A DNA stretch of 64,000 nt from Fen-330 sp050008465 (GTDB taxonomy: Bacteria; Acidobacteriota; Terriglobia; Bryobacterales; Bryobacteraceae). This document shows positions 8,413 through 16,391 of the stretch, piece after piece. The stretch covers positions 1 to 64,000 of the forward strand of contig JBEKMO010000012.1 of the NCBI GenBank assembly GCA_050008465.1. Reading direction: 5' to 3'. The translations under genes were made by a program, and so were the position numbers. Below the pieces are notes generated by a model, which did no database searches, was not told the origin of the DNA, and worked only from the letters and a program-made list of their open reading frames with translations. Numbering within the stretch: the first letter of the stretch is position 1; each line of letters begins with the position of its first letter.

Positions 8413-8736
8413 ATGCCCCGACTGCCTGCGGTTACGGGCCGGATCCTCATCGTCGACGATGACGAGCGTCGGCGTAACGCCTTGGCTGCCATGCTTTCCG
8501 AGTGTGACTTTGACACGCAGGTCGCCTCCGACGGGCAGGAAGCGCTGGAACGCGGCGACCTCACTCCGGCGATCGCGCTCACCGGCTTCGGCAGCATGGA
8601 AAGGGCGCTGTCCGCGGCTCACGACCTCAAGGCATTCTGGTTCCTGGAGAAGCCGGTGGAACCGCGCGCCTTCAAGACTCTTCTGGAACGCGCCATTCGC
8701 TACAAGAAATGCTCCAGCCTGGCCAGCCACTCATGA
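8413..8736 (+). CDS. Degenerate response-regulator receiver domain lacking the phosphoacceptor segment
   Basis: A 107-residue receiver-like protein. It opens with ILIVDDDERRRNALAAML (strand 1 with the acidic pair) and ends with ALTGFGSMERALSAAHDL and WFLEKPVEPRAFKTLLERAI (strands 4 and 5 with the conserved Thr and Lys-Pro). The middle, which should carry the phosphoacceptor Asp and the following helix (about 25-30 residues), is missing: EALERGDLTPAIALTGFG jumps from helix 2 to strand 4. The gene therefore probably cannot be phosphorylated. It overlaps the next gene by ATGA. The likely origin is an NtrC- or RegA-type regulator that lost an internal segment. Confidence 0.7.
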   Translation: MPRLPAVTGRILIVDDDERRRNALAAMLSECDFDTQVASDGQEALERGDLTPAIALTGFGSMERALSAAHDLKAFWFLEKPVEPRAFKTLLERAIRYKKCSSLASHS

Positions 8737-8888
8737 GAACCGACGAGGCTTCCATCAAACTCACCCTCGAGCACGTGCGCGGCGATCGCAAACGCGCCGC
8801 CGGGATGTTGGGAATTAGCCTGCGGACGCTGCAGAACCGGATCGCCGCACTGCGCGAAGAGGCGAAGGCGACAACTCCCGGCTCATGA
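8733..8888 (+). CDS. Fis-type helix-turn-helix peptide (C-terminal piece of an NtrC/RegA-like regulator)
   Basis: A 51-residue frame starting at the ATG that overlaps the receiver stop codon (ATGA, 8733-8736). Its sequence, IKLTLEHVRGDRKRAAGMLG followed by ISLRTLQNRIAALREE, is the HTH_8/Fis helix-turn-helix at the C-terminus of NtrC-family activators and RegA/PrrA-type regulators. With the preceding receiver remnant it forms a split two-gene regulator that has no sigma-54 AAA+ domain. It could be a functional split pair or a decaying gene; the intact 4-bp overlap slightly favours coupling. Confidence 0.65.
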   Translation: MRTDEASIKLTLEHVRGDRKRAAGMLGISLRTLQNRIAALREEAKATTPGS

Positions 8889-8970
8889 ATAGCTTGCCTT
8901 GGTGCGGTCCTGATCCGGTCTTCCGCCGCGCTCGATGCCATCACGGGTCTCGACCTGACTGGAGTCTGCG

Positions 8971-9873
8971 ATGGGCGGAGAGGTAAAACCACCGGGTCCA
9001 AACGCCTCTAGACACAGCAGCAGATCCTCGGGGCTTCTGCTCAAGGCGTTGCCGCGAGTGTTCAGGCAGGCGTCGAGCGAATGGGTCAACGACAACGCAC
9101 CGCGCCTCGGCGCCTCGGTCGCATTCTATACCCTGCTGTCGCTGGCGCCCGTTATTGTTATAGCCGTCGCTGTGGCCGCTGCTGTTTATGGGCAGGCGGC
9201 CGCCCAAGGCCGGCTCGCGTCGGAAATCCAAGGCGTGGCCGGGCCTGACATGGCACGCACAATTCAGGAACTCATCAGAGGCGCCTACCAGCCCCGGACA
9301 GGCGTGATTGCGACTTTGCTCAGCCTGGCGACCTTGGCATTTGGCGCCTCTTCCATGTTCGTAGAGTTGCACGACGCGATGAACACAATCTGGAATGTTT
9401 CGCTCCCCCCCGACCGAAACAATGCCGCCACTGTCATTCGTCTCATCCGGGATCGCTTCTATTCGTTCGCGACGGTGGTGGGCGCAGGTTTCCTGCTGCT
9501 GGTCTCTCTGGTGTTGAACGCCTGGATCGCAGCAATGAGGATCTCCGTGCCACGGGCTGCCACGTTCATGATTTCATATCTGGTAATAGCGGTGCTGTTT
9601 GCAGCCCTCTACAAAACCGTTCCGGACGTTCAATTGAAGTGGAGCGACGTCGCCCTCGGAGCCATGATCGCCTCATTGCTGTTTATGATTGGGAAGCAGT
9701 TGATGGGGCTGTACTTCGCGAATACCAGCTTCGGGTCGACGTATAGTGCTGTCGGCTCGCCGATTGTCGTGCTGCTATGGGTATACTACTCGGCGCAGCT
9801 ATTCTTTTGGGGCGCTGAGTTCAGTAAGGTGTACACGAAGACCGTGGGGTCCCAACGCGACCGGCAACGTTGA
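8971..9873 (+). CDS. YihY/BrkB-family inner membrane protein
   Basis: A 300-residue integral membrane protein with about six hydrophobic segments. Family features are WVNDNAPRLGASVAFYTLLS near residue 36 and, near the C-terminus, GSTYSAVGSPIVVLLWVYYS followed by FFWGAEFSKVY. The family was once mis-annotated as ribonuclease BN; its true function is unresolved, with proposed roles in transport or envelope integrity. GGAG lies 7 nt before the ATG. It stands alone between the degenerate regulator and a secreted protein. Confidence 0.92.
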   Translation: MGGEVKPPGPNASRHSSRSSGLLLKALPRVFRQASSEWVNDNAPRLGASVAFYTLLSLAPVIVIAVAVAAAVYGQAAAQGRLASEIQGVAGPDMARTIQELIRGAYQPRTGVIATLLSLATLAFGASSMFVELHDAMNTIWNVSLPPDRNNAATVIRLIRDRFYSFATVVGAGFLLLVSLVLNAWIAAMRISVPRAATFMISYLVIAVLFAALYKTVPDVQLKWSDVALGAMIASLLFMIGKQLMGLYFANTSFGSTYSAVGSPIVVLLWVYYSAQLFFWGAEFSKVYTKTVGSQRDRQR

Positions 9874-10122
9874 GGGCGCCCGAGGCCGGGCCACTTGGCA
9901 ACACTGCCATCACGCAAAACAGCTCGTTGCCGGTCCCGTAGGAGTCGGGGAGTTTGCCTTTGCCACCGAACGAAGTAGGGGTCGTGGAGGAACTGCAAAG
10001 TTGTGGCCACAGGATTGCACCTTAGAGGGGAGGATCACAAACCTGTAGAAAGTTGAAATGAACGGTAGTAGCGGCGCACCGCAGCCCGAATGGGGCGGCG
10101 CGAAAGGAAAACCAAGACTGAA

Positions 10123-10968
10123 ATGGAAATCCCGCTCCAGACACACGCGCTGCTGCTGATCCTGGCTTCGGCGACAGCCGTGCTGGGCCAAGCGGACGCG
10201 CGCGCGGTCATCCGTCGCGCCGTCGCAGCCGACGAGCGGAACTGGAAGGTGGCCCGGAACTACACTTTCTCGGAACGGGTGAATTTGCGATACCTGGACT
10301 CCCAGGGCCGGGTGAAATCCCAGGAGGTCAGTATCCGCGAGGTCATGCTGCTGGACGGCTCCCCCTACCGGCGGCTGGTGGCACGCGACGACCGCCCGTT
10401 GCCGCCCGGTGAGCAGAAGAAGGAAAAGGAGAAGCTTGCCAGGAGCATCGCCGAGCGCCGGGAAGAGACCGCAGCGCAGCGGGCGCAACGCCAGGCCGAG
10501 TATGACAGGCGTCCGGAGTGGCAGCGCGAAGCCTGGCGCGAACTGCCGGAAGCTTTCGACTTCCGGCTGGCCGCGGAACAGGTGTGGGACGGCCACAGTG
10601 TGTACGTGATCGAAGCCACACCGCGCCAGGGATACCAGCCCCGGTCGCGCACGGCGAAGGTGCTTGCCCACCTCCAGGGCAAGCTTTGGGTGGACAGGCA
10701 GGATTACCACTTGGTGAAAGCGGAGGTGGAAGTTGCCGACACCATCTCGGTGGGGCTGTTCCTGGTTCGAGTGGCCAAGGGCTCGCGCGCGTCCTTTGAG
10801 CTGACCCGCGTGAATGACGAAGTCTGGCTACCGCGTCACGTGCGGGCATTCGTCTCGGCCCGTCTGGGGCTGCTGAAAGTGCTGCGTATCGAACAGGAAA
10901 TCAGCTACAGCAAGTGCCGCGAGTTTCAGTCCGATTCTCCGATCATCTCGCAGATGAAAGCGCGGTGA
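10123..10968 (+). CDS. Secreted protein of unknown function
   Basis: A 281-residue protein with an N-terminal signal peptide (HALLLILASATAVLGQ) when started at the ATG at 10123; an in-frame ATG at 10090 would put eleven charged residues before it. The mature part begins ADARAVIRRAVAADERNWKV, followed by a strand-rich body with a charged helix (PGEQKKEKEKLARSIAERRE) and YVIEATPRQGYQ, VDRQDYHLVKAEVEV and RHVRAFVSARL. The strand pattern resembles the outer-membrane lipoprotein-sorting (LolA/LolB-like) folds common in acidobacterial secreted proteins, but there is no lipobox and I assign no function. Confidence 0.75.
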   Translation: MEIPLQTHALLLILASATAVLGQADARAVIRRAVAADERNWKVARNYTFSERVNLRYLDSQGRVKSQEVSIREVMLLDGSPYRRLVARDDRPLPPGEQKKEKEKLARSIAERREETAAQRAQRQAEYDRRPEWQREAWRELPEAFDFRLAAEQVWDGHSVYVIEATPRQGYQPRSRTAKVLAHLQGKLWVDRQDYHLVKAEVEVADTISVGLFLVRVAKGSRASFELTRVNDEVWLPRHVRAFVSARLGLLKVLRIEQEISYSKCREFQSDSPIISQMKAR

Positions 10969-11143
10969 ATCGAGGAGGGACGAGATACGGCGGTATCTTG
11001 TGAATCCGGACAATCCAGTGGTCAGCCTGAACGAGGTCCACTCGGGCGGCCGGGGTCGGCCGTCGCCCCAGACGGAGCACCACGCGCCACCCTCGCGAGA
11101 AACGGAACACCAAGAGCGCGACGTGCGGCATGATGGGGTCAGG

Positions 11144-11452
11144 ATGGCGGTCGGCAACCTCGAGGCCGCGCGTGGCGCAGTGGCCGAGTTCTGCCGCCGC
11201 AACGGCATCCGAAGACCCGCTCAGTTTGGATCGGTGTTGACCGGCGGCTTTCCCGCATCGAGCGACGTCGACGTGCTGGTCGAGTTCGAACCGGGCCGCC
11301 GGGTGGGCTACCTTCGCATGGTGGCGTTGGCGCGGGAACTCTCCTCGGTGTTCGGCGGCCGTAGCGTCGACCTTCGGACTCCCAGTGAGCTCAGCCGGTA
11401 CTTTCGCGACGAGGTCCTGCGGACCGCCGCGGTTCAATACGCCGCCCAGTGA
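11144..11452 (+). CDS. MNT-type minimal nucleotidyltransferase (antitoxin of a HEPN/MNT pair)
   Basis: A 102-residue protein with the minimal nucleotidyltransferase motif: FGSVLTGGFPASSDVDVLVEF has the GS helix and two Asp (DVD) for metal binding. In intact HEPN/MNT modules such enzymes AMPylate and silence a HEPN ribonuclease toxin. The frame is open back to 11000, but the sequence before MAVGNLEAARGAVAEFC has no resemblance to the family, so I start at 11144. A fragment resembling the HEPN partner follows directly. Confidence 0.8.
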   Translation: MAVGNLEAARGAVAEFCRRNGIRRPAQFGSVLTGGFPASSDVDVLVEFEPGRRVGYLRMVALARELSSVFGGRSVDLRTPSELSRYFRDEVLRTAAVQYAAQ

Positions 11453-11522
11453 CGTTGTTCGCTTGCACCACATGCCGGACGCCGCACGAGAAGCGCTGGC
11501 GTTGGGTGCGGCGCAGTGTTGA
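11451..11522 (+). pseudogene. Truncated N-terminus of a HEPN (DUF86-like) toxin gene
   Basis: Immediately after the nucleotidyltransferase, the frame beginning at 11451 reads DVVRLHHMPDAAREALALG before a stop at 11520-11522. HEPN/DUF86 partners of MNT proteins typically begin with a stretch like D-x-V-x-L-x-H-M-L-D-A-A-x-E-A, so this looks like the first 19 residues of the toxin. The remaining 90 or so residues, including the Rx4-6H ribonuclease motif, are absent. Resemblance is by recall of the family, not alignment. Confidence 0.5.
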
Positions 11523-11542
11523 CGGCCGTTGTCTTCCCCTGG

Positions 11543-11568
11543 TGACTTCCTTGGTTGACTTCCTTGGT
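11543..11568 (+). repeat. Perfect 13-bp tandem repeat upstream of mreB
   Basis: TGACTTCCTTGGT occurs twice without a spacer at 11543-11555 and 11556-11568, about 130 bp before the mreB start. It could be a tandem operator or a simple duplication; no promoter can be fixed confidently around it. Confidence 0.5.
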
Positions 11569-11701
11569 TTGCCGCCGGGGGCCGGCTGTGATACCCTCTG
11601 AGAGGATCGGTACCATCCCTTTCCAGTCGTACTCCGGGACGCTGCTGTTTTGTTGAAAATGACAGCCGCCAGCATGCGGACGGAGGAATGGAAGACTCAG
11701 A

Positions 11702-12727
11702 ATGAACGTTCGTTCCCTGTTTAGTTTGTTCTCTTCGGACCTGGCCATCGACCTGGGGACCGCCAATACCCTGGTCTACGCCAAGGGCAAAGGGATCGTG
11801 GTGAACGAACCCTCGATCGTCGCCATCAACAAGAACACCGGGGAAGTGGAAGCCGTCGGGAAAGAGGCCAAGGAGATGCTCGGTCGCACTCCCGGCAACA
11901 TCGTGGCGATCCGGCCCATGAAAGACGGTGTCATCGCCGATTTCAAGGTCACCGAGCGCATGCTGAACTACTTCATTCAGAAGGCGCACGGGCGGAAGAT
12001 GCTGGTCCATCCGCGCATCGTCATCGGAGTGCCCTGCGAGATCACGCAGGTGGAGAAGCGCGCGGTAGTGGATTCGGCCTACCGTGCCAAGGCCAGCGAG
12101 GTGCACCTGGTGGAACAGGCCATGGTGGCGGCCATCGGCGCGGGCCTGCCGATCACCGAACCTTGCGGCAACATGATCGTGGACATCGGCGGCGGCACCA
12201 CCGACGTGGCGGTCATCTCGCTGTCGGGCATCGTCTATTCCCGTTCGGTCCGGGTGGCGGGCAACGAGATGGACGACGCCATCATGCAGTACCTCAAGCG
12301 CAAGTACAACCTGCTGATCGGAGAGCGCAGCGCCGAGCAGGTCAAGATGCAGATCGGCTCCGCGTACCCGTTGGACCGGCCGCTGACCATGGAGATCAAG
12401 GGGCGGAACCTGATCGAGGGCGTGCCCAAGACCATCACCATCGACGACAGTGAGATCCGGGAGGCCCTCTCGGAATGCGTGGCCACCATCATGAATGCCA
12501 TCCGAGTGGCCTTGGAGCGCACTCCCCCCGAGCTCAGCGCCGATATCAGCGACCGCGGCATCGTCCTCACCGGCGGGGGCGCGCTGCTGAAGAATCTCGA
12601 CCGGCGGATTCGCGAAGAAACCGGGCTGCCAGTCTCCATCGCCGAGGACCCGCTGGCTTCGGTGGTGCTGGGCACCGGAAAAATGCTGACGGATTTCAAA
12701 CTCCTGCGCAAAATCTCCCTAGAATAG
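11702..12727 (+). CDS. mreB: Rod shape-determining protein MreB
   Basis: A 341-residue actin homologue that polymerises under the inner membrane and guides the elongasome. The ATPase motifs are present: LAIDLGTANTLVY (phosphate 1, residues 15-27), VDIGGGTTDVAVISL (phosphate 2, about 160) and GIVLTGGGALLKNLD (adenosine motif, about 285). GGAGG lies upstream at 11681-11685. It is the first gene of the mreB-mreC-mreD-mrdA-rodA cluster, all on one strand, which fits a rod-shaped cell. Confidence 0.98.
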   Translation: MNVRSLFSLFSSDLAIDLGTANTLVYAKGKGIVVNEPSIVAINKNTGEVEAVGKEAKEMLGRTPGNIVAIRPMKDGVIADFKVTERMLNYFIQKAHGRKMLVHPRIVIGVPCEITQVEKRAVVDSAYRAKASEVHLVEQAMVAAIGAGLPITEPCGNMIVDIGGGTTDVAVISLSGIVYSRSVRVAGNEMDDAIMQYLKRKYNLLIGERSAEQVKMQIGSAYPLDRPLTMEIKGRNLIEGVPKTITIDDSEIREALSECVATIMNAIRVALERTPPELSADISDRGIVLTGGGALLKNLDRRIREETGLPVSIAEDPLASVVLGTGKMLTDFKLLRKISLE

Positions 12728-12804
12728 GAGTCGGAAGCCCGATGCCGCCTGTTCCCGGCCCGAGGTGGGGCCGGTGGCGGCGCTAGCCGGAAGGCCGGAG
12801 TCGC

Positions 12805-13941
12805 ATGGACTCGCTGTTCAACCGATACCGCAACGTCACGGTGCTGTTGCTGGTCATCTTCGCACAGTTGATCCTGCTGGCTTACCAGGTCAAGAGCAAC
12901 CAGGACGTGCGGCTCATCCGGGTGTGGGCCGTCACCGCGGTGACGCCGCTCGCCCGAGTGATTGAGAGCGTGCGCAGCGGGACGGTCCGAGTGGTGGAGA
13001 ATTACTTCTTCCTTCACAACCTGCGCGACGAGAACCGGGATCTTCAGAAAGAGCTGGGCCGGTTGAAGGTCGAGAACCAGTACCTGAAATCGGAGCTGGA
13101 GACCGCCGACCGGGTCAAAGCCCTGAGCGCCTTCCAGTCGCGCAGCCCCTCGCGGACGGTGGCCGCGCGGGTGATCGGCACCGGCACCGGGGCGAACTCG
13201 CGCGTGGTGTTCATCGACCGGGGATCGCACGGGGGGGTGTTGCCCGGCATGGCGGTGATCACCCCGGACGGCATCGTGGGCAAGGTCACCGCCGCGTACC
13301 CGACCGCGTCGCAGGTCTTGCTGATTACCGACCCCAACTTCGCGGCGGGCGTGATTTCGCAGAAGCACCGCGTCCACGGGACGGTGCGCGGACTGGGCTA
13401 CAGCACCTGCGAGGTCGGCTACATCCAGAACGAGGAGCAGGTCGATCCAGGGGAGCGGTTCTTCACCTCCGGCGACGACGGCGTGTTTCCGAAGGGCCTG
13501 CCGGTGGGTACGGTTACGGTGGCCCGGCCGGACAACCCGTTCAAGAAGGTCTTCCTGACGCCCAGCGGGCTACAGAGCGGGCTGGAGGAGGTGCTGGTGG
13601 TGCTCGAGGGAGTCCACCAGCCGATTCCGGAACAGCCCGTGGCGGCCCCGGGGATGCACTTGCAGCCTCCCCCGGCGCCGGCGGAGCAGCCAGACGAGGC
13701 GCCGGCGCCTCCCGGCGTCAAGCCGAACACCGGGACGGAGGCGGATCGGCTGCGCGAGCGCTACAAGAGCATCGGTGAGGCGCAGGGGCACAAGTTCGGC
13801 GAAGGACTGCCGGGCTCGAAGCCCCCGGATTTCAACCTGAAGCCGGAGGATGCCGCGGCCAAGGCCGCCAAGCCAGCGCCGCCCCCAGCATCCCCCTCCG
13901 AGCAGCCCAAGCCCGCCCCGCCGCCGGCCCCCCAGCCATGA
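12805..13941 (+). CDS. mreC: Rod shape-determining protein MreC
   Basis: A 378-residue bitopic protein. It has an N-terminal membrane helix (VTVLLLVIFAQLILLAYQV, about 10-28), a coiled coil (about 65-105, LRDENRDLQKELGRLKVENQ) and the periplasmic double beta-barrel (about 115-270, including VFIDRGSHGGVLPGMAVITP). A long Pro/Ala-rich tail (about 275-378) is unusual, since most MreC proteins end soon after the barrel. MreC links MreB filaments to PBP2 and activates it. Its stop overlaps the mreD start by ATGA. Confidence 0.95.
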   Translation: MDSLFNRYRNVTVLLLVIFAQLILLAYQVKSNQDVRLIRVWAVTAVTPLARVIESVRSGTVRVVENYFFLHNLRDENRDLQKELGRLKVENQYLKSELETADRVKALSAFQSRSPSRTVAARVIGTGTGANSRVVFIDRGSHGGVLPGMAVITPDGIVGKVTAAYPTASQVLLITDPNFAAGVISQKHRVHGTVRGLGYSTCEVGYIQNEEQVDPGERFFTSGDDGVFPKGLPVGTVTVARPDNPFKKVFLTPSGLQSGLEEVLVVLEGVHQPIPEQPVAAPGMHLQPPPAPAEQPDEAPAPPGVKPNTGTEADRLRERYKSIGEAQGHKFGEGLPGSKPPDFNLKPEDAAAKAAKPAPPPASPSEQPKPAPPPAPQP

Positions 13942-14471
13942 GAGACTCGACCGACCTTCGGCTCATCACCAGCGCGCGCGAAACCGGGGTAGCGCGCTTC
14001 CGCCGCTGGGGACTCATCGCCGTCCCGCTGGCCGCCATCCTGTTCCAGGTTTATGTCCCGTTGTTCTTCCAGTTCTTCCAGTTCCTGGAGATGCCGTTGC
14101 TGGTGACCGTGTACTTCGCTCTGATGCGGCGCGACCAGATCGGCGGAACATTCATCGGCGCGGGCATCGGACTGGTGCAGGATTCGCTGTCTCATCAGCC
14201 CCTGGGGATGTTCGGCATCGTCAAGACGCTGGTGGGCTACTTCGCCGCTTCGGTGGGCATGCGGTTCGATGTCGATCACGTGTTGATCCGGTTTCTGCTG
14301 GGACTTTTCTTTTATTGCTTCCACCAGTTCCTGTACTGGGTCCTGGCGCGCGCTCTGCTCGGCCAGCAGGTTCCCTTCGACGTCCAGCAGATGTTCTTCG
14401 TGGGGCTGTTGAACGCCGCAGTGGGCATCTCCCTTTTCCACTTTTTGGATAAACTGAAGGAGAGGGCTTAA
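13938..14471 (+). CDS. mreD: Rod shape-determining protein MreD
   Basis: A 177-residue membrane protein with several hydrophobic helices (LIAVPLAAILFQVYVPLFFQ, LVTVYFALM, RFLLGLFFYCFHQFLYWVL). The motif GTFIGAGIGLVQDSL is characteristic of MreD. It works with MreC at the elongasome. The start overlaps the mreC stop (ATGA), indicating translational coupling; mrdA begins 12 bp after its stop. Confidence 0.93.
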   Translation: MRDSTDLRLITSARETGVARFRRWGLIAVPLAAILFQVYVPLFFQFFQFLEMPLLVTVYFALMRRDQIGGTFIGAGIGLVQDSLSHQPLGMFGIVKTLVGYFAASVGMRFDVDHVLIRFLLGLFFYCFHQFLYWVLARALLGQQVPFDVQQMFFVGLLNAAVGISLFHFLDKLKERA

Positions 14472-14483
14472 GCCTCGAAGTCC

Positions 14484-16385
14484 GTGAGTCTCACACCGTC
14501 CGATCACAACGAAGAGCGCATCTCCTCCACGCCGGTGTTGCGCGACGACACCAAGTTCGCCTCGGGCAAGATCGCATTCTTCCAGTACTTCGCGGTGGGG
14601 GTTTTTCTGTTCCTGATCGCCGGGTTCTGGAGGCTGCAAGTTCGCGACCCGGAGATCTACAAGGAGGCGGCGGACCGCAACCGCATCAAGTTCGTCCCGC
14701 TGCTGGCGCCGCGAGGCAAGATCCTGGACCGCGACGGGAGGGTGATCGTGGACAACCGCTCCTCCTATAGCCTGATGCTGGCGCGCGACCACCTGAGACC
14801 CGAACACATTCGCCCGATCGCCACGGGGTTGGGCCTGGATCCCGACCAACTCGAGGCGCGAGTGGCGCGATTCCGCACACGGCCAAAGTACGAGACGATC
14901 TTCATCAAGAACGAGCTCACGCTGGGCGAGGTGGCCTTCGTCGAGGCGCACCGCGACCCGGAGACCTTCCCCGAGTTGGAGTTGATCCGGGCCCAGCGGC
15001 GGCTCTATCCCCAGAACGGCCTGGCGGCCCACGTCATCGGGTACGTCGGCGAGATCAGCGAAGCGGAGCTGAACTTGCCGGAATTCATCAAGTACGACCA
15101 GGGCGCGGTGATCGGCAAAGCGGGCTTGGAGCGCGAATACAATGACCAGTTGATGGGCGTGGATGGCCAGAAACAGGTGGTGGTCGATAACCACGGCACG
15201 GTCCGGCAAGCCCTGGGGATCAAAGAGGCGATTCCGGGGAAGAACCTGCAATTGACGCTGGACCTGGACCTGCAGGTGGTGGCCGAGCTGGCGATGGAGA
15301 ATCGGACCGGCGCCGTGGTCGCGCTCGACCCGCGCAACGGAGAAGTGCTGGCCATGGTCTCCACCCCGGCTTACGACCCCAACAAGTTCGCCGGCCGGAT
15401 TCGCGCCGCGGATTGGAACGAGCTGCGGAACAACCCCGAAAACCCCCTGCTGGACCGGGCCATCCAGGCGCAGTTCGCGCCGGGGTCGACCTTCAAGCCG
15501 TTCGTGGCGCTGGCCGGGCTGGAGAGCGGCGCCATCGACGAGAACTTCAAGGTCCACTGTGCGGGAGGCGCATCGTTCTACGGGCGCTACTTCAAGTGCC
15601 ATTTGAAAGGGGGCCACGGAACGGTGGAGCTGCACAAAGGCATCACCCAGTCCTGCGACGTGTTCTTTTACAACGTCGGCAGCCGCACGGGCATCGACAA
15701 CATCGCCAAGTACGCCGACATGGCGGGTTTCGGGCACAAGACGGGCATCGATCTGCCGAACGAGATGCAGGGCGTGGTGCCCTCTTCAGAATGGAAGATG
15801 CGGAACTACCGGCAGAAATGGTACGCCGGGGAGACGATTTCGGTGGCCATCGGACAGGGGCCCGTGACGGTGACGCCAGTGCAACTTGCGTACGCGATCG
15901 GGGGACTGGCGATGGGCGGCGTGTGGTACCCGCCGCATCTGGTGAGGGATCCCGACCGGATGGAAAAGCCCCGCGTCGGCAAGATCGACCCGGCCAACGC
16001 GCAGAAGGTGGTCTACGGGATGTATGGGGTGGTCAACCAAGGAGGCACCGGAGGACGGGCGCGGCTGCCAGAGGTGAGCGTCTGCGGTAAGACGGGGTCC
16101 GCGCAGCGGGTTTCCAATGAGGCCGTCAAGGCGGGCCTCGTGTCCAAGATCAAGGACAACGCCTGGTTTGTGGGCTTTGCGCCGTGCGAGTCGCCCGAGA
16201 TCGCTGTGGCGGTGCTCTGGGAGGGTGGGGTGCATGGCCAGTTCGCGGCCCCGATCGCGCGCGACGTCATCAAGGCGTATTTCGACAAGAAGGCGCGACA
16301 GACCCGGGACCGGTTCGTGGCGCAGATGAAGCAGGCGCAGCCGCAGTTCGGGCCCTCGGCTCCACAGGCCCCCTCTCAGCCCTGA
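14484..16385 (+). CDS. mrdA: Penicillin-binding protein 2 (elongasome DD-transpeptidase)
   Basis: A 633-residue class B PBP starting at GTG. It has an N-terminal membrane helix (about residues 32-50, FFQYFAVGVFLFLIAGFWRL), a pedestal domain (ILDRDGRVIVDNRSSYSLML) and the transpeptidase domain. Its catalytic motifs are SxxK in APGSTFKPFVAL (about residue 335), SxD in ITQSCDVFFYNVG (about 390) and KTG in VCGKTGSAQ (about 537). SxD rather than SxN is normal for PBP2. It cross-links lateral-wall peptidoglycan made by RodA, the next gene. Confidence 0.97.
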   Translation: MSLTPSDHNEERISSTPVLRDDTKFASGKIAFFQYFAVGVFLFLIAGFWRLQVRDPEIYKEAADRNRIKFVPLLAPRGKILDRDGRVIVDNRSSYSLMLARDHLRPEHIRPIATGLGLDPDQLEARVARFRTRPKYETIFIKNELTLGEVAFVEAHRDPETFPELELIRAQRRLYPQNGLAAHVIGYVGEISEAELNLPEFIKYDQGAVIGKAGLEREYNDQLMGVDGQKQVVVDNHGTVRQALGIKEAIPGKNLQLTLDLDLQVVAELAMENRTGAVVALDPRNGEVLAMVSTPAYDPNKFAGRIRAADWNELRNNPENPLLDRAIQAQFAPGSTFKPFVALAGLESGAIDENFKVHCAGGASFYGRYFKCHLKGGHGTVELHKGITQSCDVFFYNVGSRTGIDNIAKYADMAGFGHKTGIDLPNEMQGVVPSSEWKMRNYRQKWYAGETISVAIGQGPVTVTPVQLAYAIGGLAMGGVWYPPHLVRDPDRMEKPRVGKIDPANAQKVVYGMYGVVNQGGTGGRARLPEVSVCGKTGSAQRVSNEAVKAGLVSKIKDNAWFVGFAPCESPEIAVAVLWEGGVHGQFAAPIARDVIKAYFDKKARQTRDRFVAQMKQAQPQFGPSAPQAPSQP

Positions 16386-16391
16386 AGGCCT

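Noticed and set aside
10943..12106. 387-residue minus-strand frame opposite the nucleotidyltransferase and mreB
   Set aside because: Antisense to conserved mreB motifs; no recognisable domain.
13761..15737. 658-residue minus-strand frame opposite mreC-mreD-mrdA
   Set aside because: Shadow of three well-recognised genes; no domain resemblance and composition rich in His, Gln and Arg.
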